Assembly: GCA_023386315.1 (NCBI GenBank)
Contig: JAEWJZ010000010.1
Coordinates: 124,001-188,000 of the forward strand
DNA from: Bacillota bacterium
GTDB lineage: Bacteria; Bacillota; Clostridia; Lachnospirales; Lachnospiraceae
DNA length: 64,000 nucleotides
Direction: 5' to 3'
A program made the position numbers and the translations under genes. The notes beneath the pieces are model-generated. The model searched no databases, was not told where the DNA came from, and saw only the letters and a program-made list of their open reading frames with translations. This document shows, one piece after another, positions 53,869 through 62,956 of this stretch (positions within the stretch are counted from its first letter, which is position 1; each line of letters opens with the position of its first letter).

Positions 53869-55418
53869 GACTTAACCTCCTGTTTGGAATTATTTTCCGT
53901 TTTGTTTATGTCGAATTTAGTGGCAAATGCCATGATTTTCTCCTGGGTTGCCTCACTATCCTCTACTTCTCCTGTGATTCGTCCGCCGCACATTACGATA
54001 ATCCGGTTTGACATACCGATTAACTCCGGCATTTCAGAAGATATCATGATGATGGATTTGCCCTGTTTTACAAGGTCAATCATAATCTGATAAATCTCAT
54101 ACTTTGCACCTACATCGATACCTCTGGTCGGCTCATCCATGATTAAAATTTCAGGATTGCTTGCCAGCCATCTGGCAATAATCACTTTCTGCTGATTTCC
54201 TCCGGAAAGTGACTGGATCTGAGTCCTGTCATTTGGAGTTTTAATGCTCAGCTTTGCAATGCTGTCCTTCACAACAGATGCTACTTTCTTTTTTTGAATG
54301 ACTCCCGCTGTTGTATAATTGCGGTAAGAAGCAATGGCTGTATTGTCAGAAATACTTAAGCATCCGAAGATTCCGTTACCTCTGCGGTCCTCCGTAATCA
54401 TTCCGACGGAATCACCAATGGCATCCTTTGGGCATTTAATCTCAACTTTCTTTCCAAGGACCTCAACTTCTCCTCCGGAAATATTCCTCATTCCGAAGAT
54501 AGCTTCCATAAGCTCGGTTCTCTGAGCACCTACCAGACCTCCGAATCCCAGAATCTCTCCTTTTTTCAGTTCAAAGGAGCAGTCCTGAAAGGAACGCTCA
54601 TGGATACTGCTTAAATGGCTTACCTTTAAAACGGTTTCATCCGTCCGGTAATCATCCTTTGGAGGGTAAACATTTCCCAGTTCTCTTCCTACCATCTGTT
54701 TTACAATCTCTTCATCAGTGATATCTGCTACTTCCCATGAACCAACGTAAGTTCCATCCCGCATGATGGTGATGTCATCTGCAATCTGTCTGATTTCCGC
54801 CATTTTATGGCTGATATATATCATAGAAACTCCGCGGGACTTTAAGTCCCTGATGATACGGAACAGTGCTTCTACCTCATTATCAGTCAGTGATGAAGTA
54901 GGTTCATCCAGAATCACCAGTTTTGCATTCTGGCTGACTGCCTTTGCAATTTCTACTGACTGCATTTGTCCGATTGATAAAGTCCCAAGTTTCGCTTTGG
55001 GATTGAAAGTCATTTTTACATCTTTTAACCATTTTTCTGCTTCTGCATTCATGGTTTTATGATCGATTACTTTAAGCGGTCCTATTTTATATATTGGAAA
55101 CCGTCCAAGATACATATTCTCTGCAATAGAGCGAGCCGGTACCGGCTGAAGTTCCTGGTGTACCATTGCAAGGCCTTTATGAAGTGCATCATCCGGATTG
55201 GCAATACTCACCTTCGCACCATCAATCAGAACCTCACCTTCATCCATCTTGTATATGCCAAACAGGCATTTCATCAGTGTTGACTTACCTGCTCCGTTCT
55301 CTCCCATCAGAGCGTGAACGGTACCGGGACGTACTTTTAAATTGATTTTATCGAGCGCTTTGACGCCAGGGAAGGATTTGCTGATTCCAACCATTTCCAG
55401 TCTGTAATTCTCTGCCAT
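53865..55418 (-). CDS. mglA: Galactose/methylgalactoside ABC transporter ATP-binding protein
   Basis: This 517-residue protein has two fused ABC domains. The first has Walker A GENGAGKST and Walker B LVILDEPTSSLT; the second keeps LSGGNQQKV and LIMDEPTRGIDVG but has the degenerate Walker A GGLVGAQRTELM, as usual for MglA/RbsA. It is preceded by tandem 51-bp repeats and, before that, a strong hairpin after mglB, so its level is probably lower than that of mglB. Confidence 0.95.
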   Translation of the reverse strand: MAENYRLEMVGISKSFPGVKALDKINLKVRPGTVHALMGENGAGKSTLMKCLFGIYKMDEGEVLIDGAKVSIANPDDALHKGLAMVHQELQPVPARSIAENMYLGRFPIYKIGPLKVIDHKTMNAEAEKWLKDVKMTFNPKAKLGTLSIGQMQSVEIAKAVSQNAKLVILDEPTSSLTDNEVEALFRIIRDLKSRGVSMIYISHKMAEIRQIADDITIMRDGTYVGSWEVADITDEEIVKQMVGRELGNVYPPKDDYRTDETVLKVSHLSSIHERSFQDCSFELKKGEILGFGGLVGAQRTELMEAIFGMRNISGGEVEVLGKKVEIKCPKDAIGDSVGMITEDRRGNGIFGCLSISDNTAIASYRNYTTAGVIQKKKVASVVKDSIAKLSIKTPNDRTQIQSLSGGNQQKVIIARWLASNPEILIMDEPTRGIDVGAKYEIYQIMIDLVKQGKSIIMISSEMPELIGMSNRIIVMCGGRITGEVEDSEATQEKIMAFATKFDINKTENNSKQEVKS

Positions 55419-55429
55419 CCCGCTTCTCC

Positions 55430-55521
55430 TTTCATTAATTCGTCCGTTTCTCAGGACATAAAGGGATACCTGTTAAGGTATTTCATTAATTCGTCCGTTT
55501 TTCCGGACATAAAGGGATACC
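55430..55521. repeat. 51-bp tandem repeat (about 2 copies) between mglB and mglA
   Basis: Copies start at 55430 and 55481 with TTTCATTAATTCGTCCG. Each holds a stem GTCC(G)/(C)GGAC and the linker ATAAAGGGATACC; between copies TACCT-TAAC-AGGTA forms a second stem. Linker and layout match the clpP-clpX repeats, but the stem bases differ while pairing is kept. Confidence 0.88.
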
Positions 55522-55531
55522 TCTAACCTTT

Positions 55532-55562
55532 AAAAATCGGGTGTGCCTTACCGACACACCCG
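55532..55562 (-). terminator. Intercistronic terminator-like hairpin after mglB
   Basis: On the minus strand CGGGTGTG-TCGGTAAGG-CACACCCG is followed by ATTTTTAAA. It lies 20 bp past the mglB stop and may act as a partial terminator or 3'-end stabiliser. Confidence 0.75.
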
Positions 55563-55581
55563 CTATTTGGGCTGCTGGAGA

Positions 55582-56709
55582 TTATTTTTTTAATTTATCA
55601 AGAGTATCCTGAGCATTGTCCTTGGTAACCTTGATATAGTCTACCATGTTAACGTTGTCAACTGATTCACCCTTTAAGAACTTAACAGCCATATCGCTTG
55701 CTGTCTGAGCCTGAGAGAAATGATCATTAAATACGGTACCGGTCTGTTTTTCATCAATAACGTTCTGAACAGCTTCTGTTAAAGCATCAACACCTACTAA
55801 ATAGACGTCTTTGTTTACGGTACGTCCTGCTGCTTCGATTGCCTGAAGTGCACCAAGTGCCATAGCATCGTTGTTGCAGAAGATTACTTCGATCTGATCG
55901 CCGTACTGTGTCAGAGCATCCTGGGCAATCTGCTGTGCTTTTGCCTGATCCCAGTCACCACGCTGTTTTAAGAGTTCTTTTACTTTTACGCCTTTGTCAG
56001 TCAGTGCTTTTACAGAGAATTCTGTTCTGTACTGTGCATCTACGTTTTCCGGGTCACCCTGGATCATGATGTAGTTTACAACGCCGTCTCCGTTGATATC
56101 ACCCTTGTTGGATGTTTCAAGAATTTCTTCTCCCTGATAGGTTCCGGACTGTCTTGCATCACATCCTACATAAGTTGCATTGATCTTTTCATCTTTCCAT
56201 CTCTGCTCTTCTTCCGGATCTGGCTCACGGTTAATGTAAACAACAGGAATTCCTGCATCTTTACACATATTTGTGATTTCAGGAGCTGATGAAGCCTGAA
56301 CAAGATTTAAAATAAGTACGTCATATTTCTGGGTAATAAAGTTCTGGATCTGGTTGGTCTGCTCTGCCTGATCGCCCTTACCATCCTGAATTACCACATT
56401 ATCTTTCTTAAAGCCCAGATCTTCTGTTAAGTAGCGCTGAAGCTCTGTACGATAAAGTGTCATGAAGTTATCATCGAATTTGTAAATGGAAATACCAACT
56501 TTCTTGTCAGCTAAATCCCCGCCTACTGCATCCTTTACGGCTGCTGCAGTAGTTTCTGCTGCGCTGGTATCCTCCTTCTTTGTTTCTGCTGCAGTGGTTG
56601 CTGCCTCAGATGCAGCGGTTGTGGCCTTTGGGCTGGAACCGCAGCCTGCCATGGAAAATACCATAGCGGAAGCGAGACCTACTGCTACTACTTTTTTGAG
56701 TAATCTCAT
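55582..56709 (-). CDS. mglB: Galactose/methylgalactoside-binding lipoprotein
   Basis: This 375-residue binding protein is the likely partner of MglAC. It has lipobox MAGC (Cys23), a long Ala/Thr/Glu linker (about 27-65), IGISIYKFDDNFMTLYR, the Ca-binding loop DINGDGVVNYIMIQGD, CNNDAMALGALQAI and GVDALTEAV. These match the GBP/MglB signatures. It is the first transport gene after the two-component and anchored-SBP genes and has its own promoter, probably activator-dependent. Confidence 0.93.
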   Translation of the reverse strand: MRLLKKVVAVGLASAMVFSMAGCGSSPKATTAASEAATTAAETKKEDTSAAETTAAAVKDAVGGDLADKKVGISIYKFDDNFMTLYRTELQRYLTEDLGFKKDNVVIQDGKGDQAEQTNQIQNFITQKYDVLILNLVQASSAPEITNMCKDAGIPVVYINREPDPEEEQRWKDEKINATYVGCDARQSGTYQGEEILETSNKGDINGDGVVNYIMIQGDPENVDAQYRTEFSVKALTDKGVKVKELLKQRGDWDQAKAQQIAQDALTQYGDQIEVIFCNNDAMALGALQAIEAAGRTVNKDVYLVGVDALTEAVQNVIDEKQTGTVFNDHFSQAQTASDMAVKFLKGESVDNVNMVDYIKVTKDNAQDTLDKLKK

Positions 56710-56774
56710 GATAAATCCTCCCTTATCATTATATAATTGTGTTCGATTAGTACTTTTACCTCATCGACAAGCAC

Positions 56775-56803
56775 ATTATAGCTTTATTTTGTGCACTATT
56801 CCA
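56775..56803 (-). promoter_or_regulatory. mglB promoter
   Basis: TATAAT (56775-56780) with a poor -35 TGGAAT (56798-56803), 17-bp spacer, flanked by GCACA/TGTGC. A weak -35 is what an activator-dependent promoter would show. The AT-rich 100 bp upstream is a plausible response-regulator site; I see no clean repeat. Confidence 0.55.
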
Positions 56804-56903
56804 TATAATTTTCTTGGTATATGTATCGAATTTTTTAGATTTTTCATGATTTACTCAATTTTTTTATAGTTTTTTATTGATAAATGCCAGTATTTCCATT
56901 TTT

Positions 56904-57926
56904 CTATTTGGCAGTCACGGTATTCTGTCTGCATTCATAATACTTATCCCTGCTTAATTCCACTGTTTCCTGTACATTTTTACCAAGAGACTCCGCTGCC
57001 GCAATTTTAAAGATCACTCCGGCATACTCATCACTGTCACATTGTACCGTTCCAAATATTTTTCCTTCCCTTACTCCTTCAACTCCCTGGGGCGTTCCGT
57101 CAATCCCAACCACCTTGACCGGTCTGGCACTTCCTTTCCGCTCAATGGCATCTGCTGCTCCCAGAGCCATATCGTCGTTGTTGCAGATCACCACCTCAAT
57201 TTCATCCGGATACTGGGTCAGCCATTGATCCATCCAGGCAGATGCCTGGCTTCTGTCCCAGTTTGCGATAGCGCCTGTGATCTTTTCTAAAGGCACGCCT
57301 CCATCCTTTAAAGTCTGAATGGACCACTCGGTTCTGATGAGAGAATCCTGATGGCTGCTCTCCCCTTCCAAAAGGACATAGCTCACCTTACCGTCTCCGT
57401 TTAAGTCAAGAGAAGAGGGGTCATCCCTGTAAGCATCCACCAGCATATTCCCCTGAAGCGTGGCAGATTCTTTCGCATTTTCCCCAACATAATAAAGCTT
57501 CTCCCAGCGCCGCATGTCCTCTTCCACAGGCTCTCTGTTAAAAAATATAACCGGCAGATCTGCATCCATTGCTTTCCCGATAATATTTGATGCAGCCGAA
57601 CGATCTACCATATTGACACAGATTGCATCATAGCCCAGAGAAATAAAACGGTCTACCTGACTGTTCTGGGTATTCTGGTTCCCCTTTGCATCCACGATTT
57701 CCATAACAACCTTAATCCCGGTATCCTTTTCATATTCCTTCGCATGTTCTTCCAGTTTTCCCCTTAAAGTATTAATAAATGAATCGTCTCCCCTGTATAA
57801 AGTCACTCCGATGCGAACCGCCTTGTTCGCCTCCTTTTTTCCGGACTTGTAATTCTGATAAAAGAATACCAGAATAACAACAAATAAAAGAATAACCGCT
57901 GCCAGCACTCCATATTTTTTTTTCAT
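56904..57926 (-). CDS. Membrane-anchored MglB-like sugar-binding protein
   Basis: This 340-residue galactose-binding-protein homologue has an N-terminal hydrophobic helix (about 7-22) with no lipobox cysteine, so it is probably an uncleaved anchor. The fold includes IGVTLYRGDDSFINTLR, the Ca-binding loop DLNGDGKVSYVLLEGE, CNNDDMALGAADAI and GIDGTPQGVEG. It lies between an RbsB-like anchored protein plus YesM/YesN and mglB. The anchor and position suggest a sensory partner of the kinase rather than a transport SBP. Confidence 0.88.
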   Translation of the reverse strand: MKKKYGVLAAVILLFVVILVFFYQNYKSGKKEANKAVRIGVTLYRGDDSFINTLRGKLEEHAKEYEKDTGIKVVMEIVDAKGNQNTQNSQVDRFISLGYDAICVNMVDRSAASNIIGKAMDADLPVIFFNREPVEEDMRRWEKLYYVGENAKESATLQGNMLVDAYRDDPSSLDLNGDGKVSYVLLEGESSHQDSLIRTEWSIQTLKDGGVPLEKITGAIANWDRSQASAWMDQWLTQYPDEIEVVICNNDDMALGAADAIERKGSARPVKVVGIDGTPQGVEGVREGKIFGTVQCDSDEYAGVIFKIAAAESLGKNVQETVELSRDKYYECRQNTVTAK

Positions 57927-57940
57927 TTCTTTTCCCCCAT

Positions 57941-58912
57941 TCAGTCAATCGGATATAAGATTTTTTCAAATTTGCTCTCTCTTAAATCTTCTCTTCGGAT
58001 ATAATAAGAATCCAGTACAATCTGTTCTTTCTCAAATCCTCTGTGGACCGACTCAACCGCCTTTTCAATGCTTCTGTACCCCGCATCAAACTGGTCGCTT
58101 ACCACCAGCCCTTTTATCACCCCGTTATCTAAATCTGTCAAAAGTCTGGTGGTACTTCCTACCCCGTAAAGACCGTCCACGTAACTGCCATAAACCGGGC
58201 TCCCTGCAATGATTTCCGCTGTTTCATCAAGACTTTTCGTATCGATTGCCGCTATAATTACTTTTTCGCCGCCTGGATAAACCAGCCCCTCTATTGCCTT
58301 TTGAAATGTCTCTTCCATGGTTTTTTTATATATTTTTACTGTAAAACCGGCATTCTTTAATTCATTTTCTGCTCCCGAATAAATCTCCCGGTTATAACCA
58401 TAGTCTATCCCATCCATAAAGATCCATACCGGCTTACCAGGAGAGTTTTCCCTGGCAATTGCCTGGCCAAGCATCCGCCCTTCTTCTTCGAAATCAGGGG
58501 CTATTCCGCTTTTTACTCTCTCGTTTGGAATTAAATTGCCCACAATAACAGCCGGACAGTTTAAAACCATGTCATCCATCTTTCTGGCGCATTCTTCCGG
58601 CTTTACCGGAACTAAAACGACAGCTAACGCTCCGTCATTAATTTCCCGTTTCACAAGTTCCAGCTGCTGATCCTGGTCTCCCTTTTCATAGAGTGTAAGA
58701 AAACTGACATCAACATTGTATTCTTCTGCTGCCTTATCAACACCTTTTCTGAAATTGCCAAAATAATCATCGGAGGTATCGCTGATAATGACGGAAATGG
58801 GGTAGATTTCGGTCTTCTTTTCCTTAATAATCAAATCTGTGGAAGATAAAAGAAACAGGACCACAAGCACCACCGGTAAAAGAACCCACAAAATTTTTTC
58901 CTGTTTTGTCAT
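57941..58912 (-). CDS. Membrane-anchored periplasmic-binding-protein-like sensor
   Basis: This 323-residue protein has an N-terminal hydrophobic anchor (about 8-25), no lipobox, and a PBP-I (LacI/RbsB-like) fold: ISVIISDTSDDYFGNFRKGVDKAAEEYNV, ALAVVLVPVKPEECARKM and GLVVSDQFDAGYRSIEKAV. Its ATG overlaps the histidine kinase stop by 4 bp, so it is coupled to the kinase. This matches three-component sugar-sensing systems (for example XylFII-LytS type), where such a protein relays ligand to the kinase. The ligand is unknown. Confidence 0.85.
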   Translation of the reverse strand: MTKQEKILWVLLPVVLVVLFLLSSTDLIIKEKKTEIYPISVIISDTSDDYFGNFRKGVDKAAEEYNVDVSFLTLYEKGDQDQQLELVKREINDGALAVVLVPVKPEECARKMDDMVLNCPAVIVGNLIPNERVKSGIAPDFEEEGRMLGQAIARENSPGKPVWIFMDGIDYGYNREIYSGAENELKNAGFTVKIYKKTMEETFQKAIEGLVYPGGEKVIIAAIDTKSLDETAEIIAGSPVYGSYVDGLYGVGSTTRLLTDLDNGVIKGLVVSDQFDAGYRSIEKAVESVHRGFEKEQIVLDSYYIRREDLRESKFEKILYPID

Positions 58913-60681
58913 GACCGTTTCTCCCTTTCTAAGACAGAATCATAGGGAACCGCCGGAAGGAGAATGGTGATGGTTGTCCCCTCATCAGGCTCTGAATCAA
59001 TGGTAAGACCGTATCTCTCTCCAAAATAAAGCTTGATTCTTTCATTTACATTCTTCACTCCGATTCCGGATCCCTTTGTAGAAGTGACATGCACCTCATC
59101 GGAAAAGAGACTTTGTACCTGATCCTCTGTCATACCCAGACCATTGTCGGAAACCCTGAAAATAAGATCTTCTCCCTTTCGCATCACCGATAATTGAATC
59201 TCCCCCTCTCCATCCATAAATTCCATACCATGATAGATGGCGTTTTCCACCAGCGGCTGCAGAATCAGTTTTAAACTGGTCAATTCCATGCATTCTTCCT
59301 CTGCCTGAATTTCATAAGAAAATTTATTTTTAAAACGCATATGCTGGATCATTAAATAGCTTCTCACATGTTCCAGTTCATCCCTGACTGTGATGATGCT
59401 TTTCCCTTTGCTTAAGCTGATCCGGAAAAAACGTGCCAGTGCCGTCACTGCCTTAACCGCTTCGTTCTTCTGCTCATTTTCAATCATCCAGACAATTATG
59501 TCCAGGGTGTTATATAAGAAATGGGGATTGATCTGTGATTGCAGGGTGTCAAATTCCTGTTTCCGTTTGGCTTCGTGTTCCGTTACAATATCATCCATGA
59601 GGACACGGATCTGGATCGCCATATTTTTAATGGAATTACCCAAATGCTGAATTTCATAAGAACCTCCGATGGAAACTGCCGTCTCCAGATCCCCTTCTTC
59701 CAGGATTCCTACGGATTTTTCCAACTCCTTGATTGGATTTGTTATACGAGATGAGATATAGGAGTTGATCAGTACAAGTATAAACAATATGAGAGTAATC
59801 ATGAACACTATAAAAAGCCTTGTTTTAATGGTATTTAAGGAAACCACACTTTTGGGAGTAACCCCCACAATTTTCCAGCCTGTATAGCCAACGGATTTCA
59901 CCGTTATGATTCTGCTTTTCCCTTCAAAAACCTCCCGGTGAATTCCATCCTTATAGCCGGAGGCTATTTTGTTATTTTCCTTCATCCGCCCTGAATCAAT
60001 GAGCTGTATTCTGGGGTGATAAAGAATCTCTCCATCACTGGCAATTAAGTAGACATAGCCTCCCTTCCCTGTGGTGACTCCATCAAATAAATGTTCCAGA
60101 CTGGAATAACTTAAATCCACCAGCAGGACTCCCTGGGTGGTAGATGTTCCTTCCGTAAGTTCCACTGCCCTGGATAAGGAAATCACCCACCGATACTGGT
60201 TTTCATTGTTTTCAAATATATACTGGACGTGTGGATCGGAAAAATGCTGGTTTTCCGTTTTTTCCAGAGCATTGGCGAACCACTTCTCGCCCGTTACATC
60301 AAGACTGCTTTTCAGCCTTGCCGCAGGGACGGATTCCACCATTGCTCCGCCCTGAGTAAAAAGGGCAATATTGTCCACATTGTCCTTATTGTTGTCATAC
60401 AGAAGGGTGATCTCATTATTAATGGACTGGGATGAAAGGTCCGCATTTTTCACAGCCCCATAATAAAGGGAGTCGGAAAGCTTCATGACTGTCCGCAAAT
60501 AGGATTCCACAGATCTCGCCACCTGATTGATCAGGCTCTGATTTTCCTCCTGAACCACCTCTGCGACCTGGGAAGAAAGGCGCTGGTATAAGGACAGGGT
60601 AATCAGCAGACCTGCGGCAAGTGCCGTTATGGTAAAATATACGAAAATTGTATAACGGATGCTGTTATTCTTTTTTTCCAT
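58909..60681 (-). CDS. YesM-type sensor histidine kinase
   Basis: This 590-residue membrane kinase has an N-terminal helix, an extracellular Cache-like sensor (about 40-270), a second helix, HAMP (about 305-355), the His_kinase box QSQINPHFLYNTLDIIVWM (histidine near 384), and an HATPase domain with DNGLGMTEDQV and GSGIGVKNVNERI. It partners the YesN-type regulator whose stop overlaps its start by 1 bp. The following PBP-like gene overlaps it by 4 bp. Confidence 0.95.
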   Translation of the reverse strand: MEKKNNSIRYTIFVYFTITALAAGLLITLSLYQRLSSQVAEVVQEENQSLINQVARSVESYLRTVMKLSDSLYYGAVKNADLSSQSINNEITLLYDNNKDNVDNIALFTQGGAMVESVPAARLKSSLDVTGEKWFANALEKTENQHFSDPHVQYIFENNENQYRWVISLSRAVELTEGTSTTQGVLLVDLSYSSLEHLFDGVTTGKGGYVYLIASDGEILYHPRIQLIDSGRMKENNKIASGYKDGIHREVFEGKSRIITVKSVGYTGWKIVGVTPKSVVSLNTIKTRLFIVFMITLILFILVLINSYISSRITNPIKELEKSVGILEEGDLETAVSIGGSYEIQHLGNSIKNMAIQIRVLMDDIVTEHEAKRKQEFDTLQSQINPHFLYNTLDIIVWMIENEQKNEAVKAVTALARFFRISLSKGKSIITVRDELEHVRSYLMIQHMRFKNKFSYEIQAEEECMELTSLKLILQPLVENAIYHGMEFMDGEGEIQLSVMRKGEDLIFRVSDNGLGMTEDQVQSLFSDEVHVTSTKGSGIGVKNVNERIKLYFGERYGLTIDSEPDEGTTITILLPAVPYDSVLEREKRS

Positions 60682-62291
60682 TACCTCACTCCGCGAAATT
60701 TAGTTGGTGATACACCAAATTTCTTTTTAAAAACATAACTGAAATAGTTTTGCTCCTGATATCCTACTTTTGCCGCAATGACATAGGTTTTATCTTCTGT
60801 TTTATTTAACAGTTCCACTGCTTTATTTAAACGCAGATCAGTCAGATAGGCGATGTAAGCCTGTCCGGTCTCCTTTTTAAACAGGGTGGAAAAATAAGCA
60901 GGGCTCATATGCAGATGGTGGCAGATCATTTCCACGGATAAATCCGGATTCTGATAATGATCCATAATATACTGTCTCGCTTCCTGAATCACCTGTCTTG
61001 TGGTAAGATCACGTTCCTGATTAATTGCCTGGTTGATTTTCTGCGCAGCCTTATAAAGCCAGGACCCGAATTCTCCTTTTTGTATCTTGTCAAAGACTGT
61101 CATGGACTCTAAATCCCCGCCCATGATTTCCTCCAGATCAAGATCGTACTGCTGTACCATCTGTATTACACTGTTCAGTACTCCAAACATATATACCTGC
61201 TGCTGTCTGAAGTGTACTTTCGCAGATTCCATCTTCTGTATAATCTGTGTCACGGCTGCTTCAATCTTTTCATCGGGCCCAAACTTTACAGCTGATATAA
61301 GATCTGCTTCTGAGACGCTGTCAAACTCCAGTTTCCCGCTTGCTACCGGCTCCATGTCATTGATGTAGATGGTACTTCCCTTTCCTGCAATTGCCTTATA
61401 TCCAAGAGCGTCAATTGCCGACTGATAAGCGTATGGGATATTGGATAATTCCTCACAGCTATGGCCGATCCCTATGGTGACGGGAACCTCCAGAATTCTC
61501 TTCGTTTCCTTACAGATATCTCCAAGCACGTCGATGAGACCGGTGATGGAATCCTCATCGAGGGCTATCACTGCAACCATCTCGGCCTCTAAAACAGACT
61601 GAAACAGTGCAAATCTGCAATACCCTTCCAGTTTTTCCCTGATAATCTGCATAACGGAAACCGGAATCAATTCCTCTTCGCTATGAAGGGTCAGAGTGTC
61701 GCCCACTTCCCCTCTTTCCACAGCCACCGCCGCGATAATCCATTTCCATGCACCTGCTATTGGAATATCATATTCTTTCAGCTTCTGCTCCGCAATTTCA
61801 TTGGAAAGATTCTTGTGTACCAGATCATTAAAAAACTGTTCCCGGAAGACAGGAAGGCTCTTCCTGTAGTTTTCCCTGAGCCGGCTTATATTCCGCTTTT
61901 CTTCAATTTCCCGGTCAAGATTGTTTTTGATCCTCTTTAAAATGGAAGTGAGCTCCTCTACATTTACAGGCTTTAAAATGTATTCAGTCACGTTTAATTT
62001 GATTGCTTTCTGGGCATATTCAAAATCATCGTATCCGGAAAAAATAACTACCTTCATGGAGGGGTAGCGCTGCCGGATCTTTTCCGCCAGTGCAAGTCCA
62101 TCCATATAAGGCATCCGGATATCCGTCAAAACCACATCCGGTTCTAAAACTTCAATTTTTTCAATGGCATCTTCCCCGTTTTCCGCGTCACCCACCACTT
62201 TAAAACCGGCTGACTGCCATTCAATTTTCTTAATAATGCTTTTACGGACTTCCTCTTCGTCATCCACCAAAATAATACTGTATAAATCCAT
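60681..62291 (-). CDS. YesN-type AraC-family response regulator
   Basis: This 536-residue regulator has a receiver domain (Asp57 in VVLTDIRMPYMDGL, Lys107), a long central region and a C-terminal AraC double HTH (DLSVEMICHHLHMSPAYFSTLFKKE; IAAKVGYQEQNYFSYVFKK). It should activate the sugar-transport genes, most likely mglBAC. ATG at 62291 follows AAAGGGGTAAACAGC. Its start is only 29 bp from the end of cbiC with no terminator between. Confidence 0.95.
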   Translation of the reverse strand: MDLYSIILVDDEEEVRKSIIKKIEWQSAGFKVVGDAENGEDAIEKIEVLEPDVVLTDIRMPYMDGLALAEKIRQRYPSMKVVIFSGYDDFEYAQKAIKLNVTEYILKPVNVEELTSILKRIKNNLDREIEEKRNISRLRENYRKSLPVFREQFFNDLVHKNLSNEIAEQKLKEYDIPIAGAWKWIIAAVAVERGEVGDTLTLHSEEELIPVSVMQIIREKLEGYCRFALFQSVLEAEMVAVIALDEDSITGLIDVLGDICKETKRILEVPVTIGIGHSCEELSNIPYAYQSAIDALGYKAIAGKGSTIYINDMEPVASGKLEFDSVSEADLISAVKFGPDEKIEAAVTQIIQKMESAKVHFRQQQVYMFGVLNSVIQMVQQYDLDLEEIMGGDLESMTVFDKIQKGEFGSWLYKAAQKINQAINQERDLTTRQVIQEARQYIMDHYQNPDLSVEMICHHLHMSPAYFSTLFKKETGQAYIAYLTDLRLNKAVELLNKTEDKTYVIAAKVGYQEQNYFSYVFKKKFGVSPTKFRGVR

Positions 62292-62320
62292 GCTGTTTAC
62301 CCCTTTAAGAAACAATGATG

Positions 62321-62956
62321 TTATGAAATCTGATAAAGCAGTGCATTTACGATTGCTGCTGCCACATTACTTCCGCCTTTTCTCCCTTTTGCCACAATAT
62401 AGGGCACATCAGAAAGGGATAAAATCATCTCCTTGGACTGAATCACATTGACAAAACCCACCGGAACGCCGATGATTAATCTGGGTTTTATCATTCCTTC
62501 CTGTATCAGCTCATGAAGATGTACCAGGGCAGTCGGCGCATTGCCAATTGCAAAAATGCATTCCTTTGACAGTCTGGCCGCCTTATCCATGCTGGCATGA
62601 GCCCGTGTCGTCTGCCTGTTTTTCGCATCTTCTGCCACATCATCATCTGCCATAAAGCAGTGGACACTGCTGCCAGCCCGTTCCAGGGCTTTCTTATTGA
62701 TTCCCGCTTTTCCCATATTGGTATCGGTGATTACCGGAACCCCTTCTTTTAATGCCTCTATTCCAAGCTTAACCGCATGGGGGGAAAATATTAAATGCTC
62801 GGCATAGTCAAAATCTGCCGTTGTATGAATCACCCGTTTGATTACCAGTTCCTGTTCCGGATCCAGTTTCTTATCTCCCAGCTCCTGTGTTATGATTTCA
62901 AAGCTTCTTTTCTCAATTTCCTCGGGACGAACCCGTTCCAGTTCCCTAAATTCCAT
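62321..62956 (-). CDS. cbiC: Precorrin-8X/cobalt-precorrin-8 methylmutase
   Basis: CbiC moves a methyl group from C11 to C12 in corrin synthesis. The protein of about 211 residues has the catalytic histidine in RVIHTTADFDYAEHL, and the signature DTNMGKAGINKKAL, AIGNAPTALVHLHELI, GVPVGFVNVIQSKE and KGRKGGSNVAAAIVNAL. I chose ATG 62956, 5 bp after GGAGG; ATG 62968 behind AAGGGG is nearly as good. Either start overlaps the end of cobQ, so the two are coupled. Confidence 0.93.
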   Translation of the reverse strand: MEFRELERVRPEEIEKRSFEIITQELGDKKLDPEQELVIKRVIHTTADFDYAEHLIFSPHAVKLGIEALKEGVPVITDTNMGKAGINKKALERAGSSVHCFMADDDVAEDAKNRQTTRAHASMDKAARLSKECIFAIGNAPTALVHLHELIQEGMIKPRLIIGVPVGFVNVIQSKEMILSLSDVPYIVAKGRKGGSNVAAAIVNALLYQIS

